Assembly (NCBI GenBank): GCA_017694145.1
Contig: JADINF010000186.1
Span: 1-9,935, forward strand
DNA: 9,935 nt
DNA from: Candidatus Stercoripulliclostridium pullicola
GTDB taxonomy: Bacteria > Bacillota > Clostridia > Christensenellales > DTU072
Direction: 5' to 3'
The notes beneath the pieces are model-generated. The model saw nothing but the letters and a program-made list of their open reading frames with translations. It ran no database searches and was not told the origin of the DNA. The position numbers were made by a program, and so were the translations under genes. Shown here piece after piece: positions 7,189-9,935 of the stretch; position 1 is the stretch's first letter, and the number at the start of each line of letters is the position of its first letter.

Positions 7189-8040
7189 ATGAAACTTACC
7201 AACGAAGGGAAAGCCGAAATACTCGTACAGGCGTTGCCGTACATTCAGAAGTATTACGATCAGATAGTAGTCGTCAAGTACGGCGGCAACGCCATGATAG
7301 ATGAAAATCTGAAAAAAACCGTCATGCGCGACCTTGTTTTGCTCGCGCAGATAGGCGTGAAAGTGGTGCTCGTGCACGGCGGAGGACCGGAGATAACGGA
7401 AACGCTCGCGAGAATGAATATCAAATCGAAATTCGTGGACGGATTGCGCGTTACGGACCGTGAGCAGATCGACGTCGTGCAGATGGTGCTCGCGGGGAAA
7501 GTGAATAAGGATCTCGTTGCGCTCATCGGAAGCGCGGGCGGTAAAGCAGTAGGACTTTGCGGCATAGACGGCGGAATGATCGAAGCGCGTCCCGTAAGCA
7601 AAGCGCTCGGTTACGTGGGAGAAGTGGTTTCCGTGGACACCAAGCCCGTTCTAGACGCTTTGAAAGCGGGCTACATTCCCGTCATATCCTCGCTGGGATT
7701 CGACAAAGAGGGCAACGTTTACAACATCAACGCCGACACGGCGGCTTCGCGCATAGCGGGCGAACTGAAAGCGTCCTCGTTCATCAATATGACCGACATC
7801 AAGGGTATACTCGAAAACCCCGCCGACGAGAATTCGCTTATAAGGGAAGTCAACGCTTCGGAGGCGCTCGAACTTATCCGCGACGGCGTTATTTCGGGTG
7901 GAATGATACCTAAGGTCAAGTGTTGCGTGGAAGCGATACGCCGCGGTGTGAAGAAGGTATTCATCATCGACGGCAGAGTGCCGCACGCGATACTCATCGA
8001 AGTGCTTTCCGACGAAGGCATAGGCACGATGTTCTATTGA
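7189..8040 (+). CDS. argB: Acetylglutamate kinase, likely arginine-sensitive type
   Basis: ArgB phosphorylates N-acetylglutamate with ATP, the second and usually controlling step where acetyl groups are recycled. The 283 residues show VVKYGGNAM (Lys30 contacts phosphate), VHGGGPE (62-68), AGKVNKDLV, GLCGIDGGMIEARP, NINADTAA (Asp183) and GGMIPKVKC (Lys242). An N-terminal helix of about 22 residues before the first strand (ILVQALPYIQKYYDQ) and the C-terminal HAILIEVLSDEGIGTMF are features of hexameric, arginine-inhibited kinases. They are absent from or altered in the short E. coli type (258 residues), so feedback inhibition by arginine is inferred. The ATG at 7189 is chosen over longer in-frame options because GGAGG (7180-7184) lies just upstream and homology begins there. 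The gap to argJ is 23 bases. Confidence 0.97.
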   Translation: MKLTNEGKAEILVQALPYIQKYYDQIVVVKYGGNAMIDENLKKTVMRDLVLLAQIGVKVVLVHGGGPEITETLARMNIKSKFVDGLRVTDREQIDVVQMVLAGKVNKDLVALIGSAGGKAVGLCGIDGGMIEARPVSKALGYVGEVVSVDTKPVLDALKAGYIPVISSLGFDKEGNVYNINADTAASRIAGELKASSFINMTDIKGILENPADENSLIREVNASEALELIRDGVISGGMIPKVKCCVEAIRRGVKKVFIIDGRVPHAILIEVLSDEGIGTMFY

Positions 8041-8055
8041 TACAAGGAGAAACGA

Positions 8056-8958
8056 ATGAAACATTTACTCAAACTTGCGGACCTTACTTCCAAAGAGATA
8101 ATCGACCTTCTCAACATGGCGGATCAGCTTAAATTCGAGAAGAAGAACGGCATCGATCACCCTCATCTCAAAGGAAAAACTCTCGGAATGATATTCACGA
8201 AAGCTTCCACGCGCACCCGCGTTTCCTTCGAAGTGGGCATGTACCAGCTCGGCGGCAACGCGCTGTTTTTAAGCGGCAACGACATGCAGATAGGCAGGGG
8301 CGAGCCCGCCGAAGATACCGCGCGCGTGCTTTCCAAATACCTCGACGGTATCATGATACGCACCTACGCGCAGAGCGAAGTGGAGAAGCTCGCCGCTTTC
8401 GGTACGATACCCGTCATCAACGGGCTTACCGATTACTGCCACCCCTGTCAGGTGCTCGCCGACCTTATGACGATAAGGGAATTCAAGGGTAGCTTCAAAG
8501 GGAAGAAACTTTGCTTCGTGGGCGACGGCAACAATATGGCGAATTCGCTTATCGTGGGTTGTATCAAAGTAGGTATGAACATCGCCATAGCGTGTCCCAA
8601 AGGCTACGAACCGGACGCCGAACTCATCAAATGGGGATACGAATCCGGTAAATTACAGATAACCGACGACGTGCGTAAGGCGGCGGAAGGCGCGGACGTA
8701 TTGTACACGGACGTATGGGCGAGCATGGGGCAGGAAGCGGAAGCCAAAGCGCGCCGCGCGGCGTTCAAAGGCTTTTGTATAGATTCGGAGCTCATGAAGG
8801 CGGCAAACTCCGACGCCATGGTATTGCATTGCCTTCCCGCGCACCGCGGCGAGGAGATCACCGCGGAGGTCCTGGAGGCGCACGCAAAGGAGATATTCGA
8901 GGAAGCCGAGAACCGCATGCACGCGCAGAAAGCGGTCATGGTCACTCTCATGAAATAA
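8056..8958 (+). CDS. argF: Ornithine carbamoyltransferase
   Basis: ArgF transfers the carbamoyl group from carbamoyl phosphate to ornithine, forming citrulline. The 300 residues are typical of trimeric biosynthetic enzymes. STRTR (51-55) binds carbamoyl phosphate, HPCQ (129-132) contacts the carbamoyl group, DVWASMGQE (219-227) includes the ornithine-binding SMG loop, and HCLPAHRGEE (258-267) carries the catalytic cysteine of this family. The combination of SMG and HCLP marks an ornithine rather than aspartate or acetylornithine transcarbamylase. The start follows AAGGAG (8044-8049) by six bases and lies 15 bases after argB. carA, which helps make its co-substrate, follows 35 bases downstream. 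The arginine-catabolic form ArcB is similar, but this biosynthetic neighbourhood argues for ArgF. Confidence 0.97.
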   Translation: MKHLLKLADLTSKEIIDLLNMADQLKFEKKNGIDHPHLKGKTLGMIFTKASTRTRVSFEVGMYQLGGNALFLSGNDMQIGRGEPAEDTARVLSKYLDGIMIRTYAQSEVEKLAAFGTIPVINGLTDYCHPCQVLADLMTIREFKGSFKGKKLCFVGDGNNMANSLIVGCIKVGMNIAIACPKGYEPDAELIKWGYESGKLQITDDVRKAAEGADVLYTDVWASMGQEAEAKARRAAFKGFCIDSELMKAANSDAMVLHCLPAHRGEEITAEVLEAHAKEIFEEAENRMHAQKAVMVTLMK

Positions 8959-8993
8959 ACTTAACCAATAAAACGTAAATTCGGAAAAGGCTT

Positions 8994-9935
8994 ATGAAAA
9001 GATACATCGTACTTGAGAACGGCAAGATTTTCGAAGGCGAAGCGTTCGGCGCGGACGGCAAGGCTATCGGCGAAACGGTATTTTCCACGGGAGTGGTAGG
9101 GTTTACCGAAACGCTCACCGATCCCAGTTACTACGGGCAGATAGTGGTGCAGACTTTCCCCACGATAGGCAACTACGGGATAATGTACGACGATATGGAG
9201 TCGGATAAGGTGTGGCCGGAAGCTTACGTCGTGCGCGAATATTGCAAAGCGCCTTCCAATTTCCGTATGGATACGGACGTGGACAGCTTCCTTAAAAAAT
9301 ACGGTACCGTAGGCGTATGCGGCGTGGACACGCGCGCTCTTACGAGGATTATCCGCGAATCGGGCGTAATGAACGCTGTCGTGACGGACGATCCTCGGAG
9401 CGTCGATTTCAAGAAACTTTCCGAATACCGTATCGTGAACGCGGTGCAAGCGGTCACGGAGAGTAAAAAGGAAATATATTTACCGGAAGGCGAGCCGGTG
9501 TGCAAGGTGGCGCTCTACGATTACGGCGCCAAGCGCAATATTATTAGGTCGCTTCTGAAGCGCGGATGCGCGGTGACGAGCTATCCCGCCTTCACGCCCG
9601 CAGAGGAAGTGCTCAAGGACGACCCGGACGGCATAATGCTTTCGAACGGTCCCGGCGACCCCGCCGAGAACAAGGAAATAATAGCGATAGTAAGAGATCT
9701 GCTCGGCAAAAAACCGCTGTTCGGAATTTGCTTAGGGCACCAGCTTACGGCGCTCGCCACCGGAGGGAAGACCGTTAAACTCAAATACGGTCACCGCGGC
9801 GGCAACCAACCGGTGAAGGACATCGAAAGCGGCAGAACGGTGATAACCTCGCAGAATCACGGTTACGCCGTGGACGGCGCGTCGCTCAAAGCGGGTAAGG
9901 TCAGCCATATCAACGTGAACGACAATACCTGCGAA
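8994..9935 (+). CDS. carA: Carbamoyl-phosphate synthase small (glutaminase) subunit, 3' end outside window
   Basis: CarA hydrolyses glutamine and channels ammonia to the large subunit CarB, which makes carbamoyl phosphate for ArgF and for pyrimidine synthesis. The frame is open for 314 codons to the window end; the family is usually about 350-380 residues. The N-terminal domain shows the pattern GFTETLTDPSYYGQ and later GVDTRALTR. The class I glutamine amidotransferase domain follows, with SNGPGDP and the nucleophile Cys246 in GICLGHQ. GHRGGNQP (His267 in it) and QNHGYAVD come next. The catalytic His-Glu pair (HPE motif) should lie just beyond the edge. The ATG at 8994 has GGAAAAGG (8983-8990) upstream. 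Its place directly after argF suggests a copy tuned to arginine supply, and carB is expected next. Confidence 0.95.
   Translation, partial: MKRYIVLENGKIFEGEAFGADGKAIGETVFSTGVVGFTETLTDPSYYGQIVVQTFPTIGNYGIMYDDMESDKVWPEAYVVREYCKAPSNFRMDTDVDSFLKKYGTVGVCGVDTRALTRIIRESGVMNAVVTDDPRSVDFKKLSEYRIVNAVQAVTESKKEIYLPEGEPVCKVALYDYGAKRNIIRSLLKRGCAVTSYPAFTPAEEVLKDDPDGIMLSNGPGDPAENKEIIAIVRDLLGKKPLFGICLGHQLTALATGGKTVKLKYGHRGGNQPVKDIESGRTVITSQNHGYAVDGASLKAGKVSHINVNDNTCE

Overview
The window is bacterial, about 55% G+C by eye, and densely coding. All nine genes supported here lie on the + strand. Shine-Dalgarno sites are strong (GGAGG or AAGGAG type), promoters are of sigma-A/sigma-70 type, and gaps are short or genes overlap. 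Purine-rich ribosome binding sites and the use of ATA and AGG codons beside a G/C-ending bias would fit a moderately G+C-rich Bacillota/Clostridia-type genome. That placement is inference at low confidence, because no rRNA or other phylogenetic marker is present.

Layout. (1) Positions 2-1378 hold the C-terminal part of an FtsX-type ABC transporter permease, cut by the left edge. Three membrane segments, a roughly 210-residue extracytoplasmic domain and three more membrane segments recall BceB-type or two-domain FtsX permeases. (2) Positions 1379-1485 hold a small inverted repeat and a good promoter for the next gene. (3) Positions 1486-2202 encode a membrane-anchored SGNH/GDSL hydrolase of unknown substrate. 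(4) Positions 2203-2353 carry a clear promoter and possible ArgR half-sites. (5) From 2354 to the right edge runs a compact arginine operon: argG, argH, argC, argJ, argB, argF and carA, the last cut by the window end.

How the genes work together. ArgJ makes N-acetylglutamate, recycling acetyl groups from N-acetylornithine. ArgB phosphorylates it and ArgC reduces it to the semialdehyde. The aminotransferase ArgD, which would make N-acetylornithine, is not in the window. ArgJ then releases ornithine. ArgF combines ornithine with carbamoyl phosphate, which CarA and its partner CarB supply. ArgG and ArgH convert the resulting citrulline to arginine. The operon therefore covers the acetyl-recycling pathway except ArgD, plus the carbamoyl-phosphate branch.

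No tRNA, rRNA, CRISPR array, insertion sequence, prophage or convincing intrinsic terminator was seen, and no undescribed system is evident. The points most worth a second look are the uncommon (type 2) form of ArgC, the arginine-sensitive type of ArgB, candidate operator half-sites around the argG promoter, a perfect palindrome between argG and argH, and the partly visible permease.
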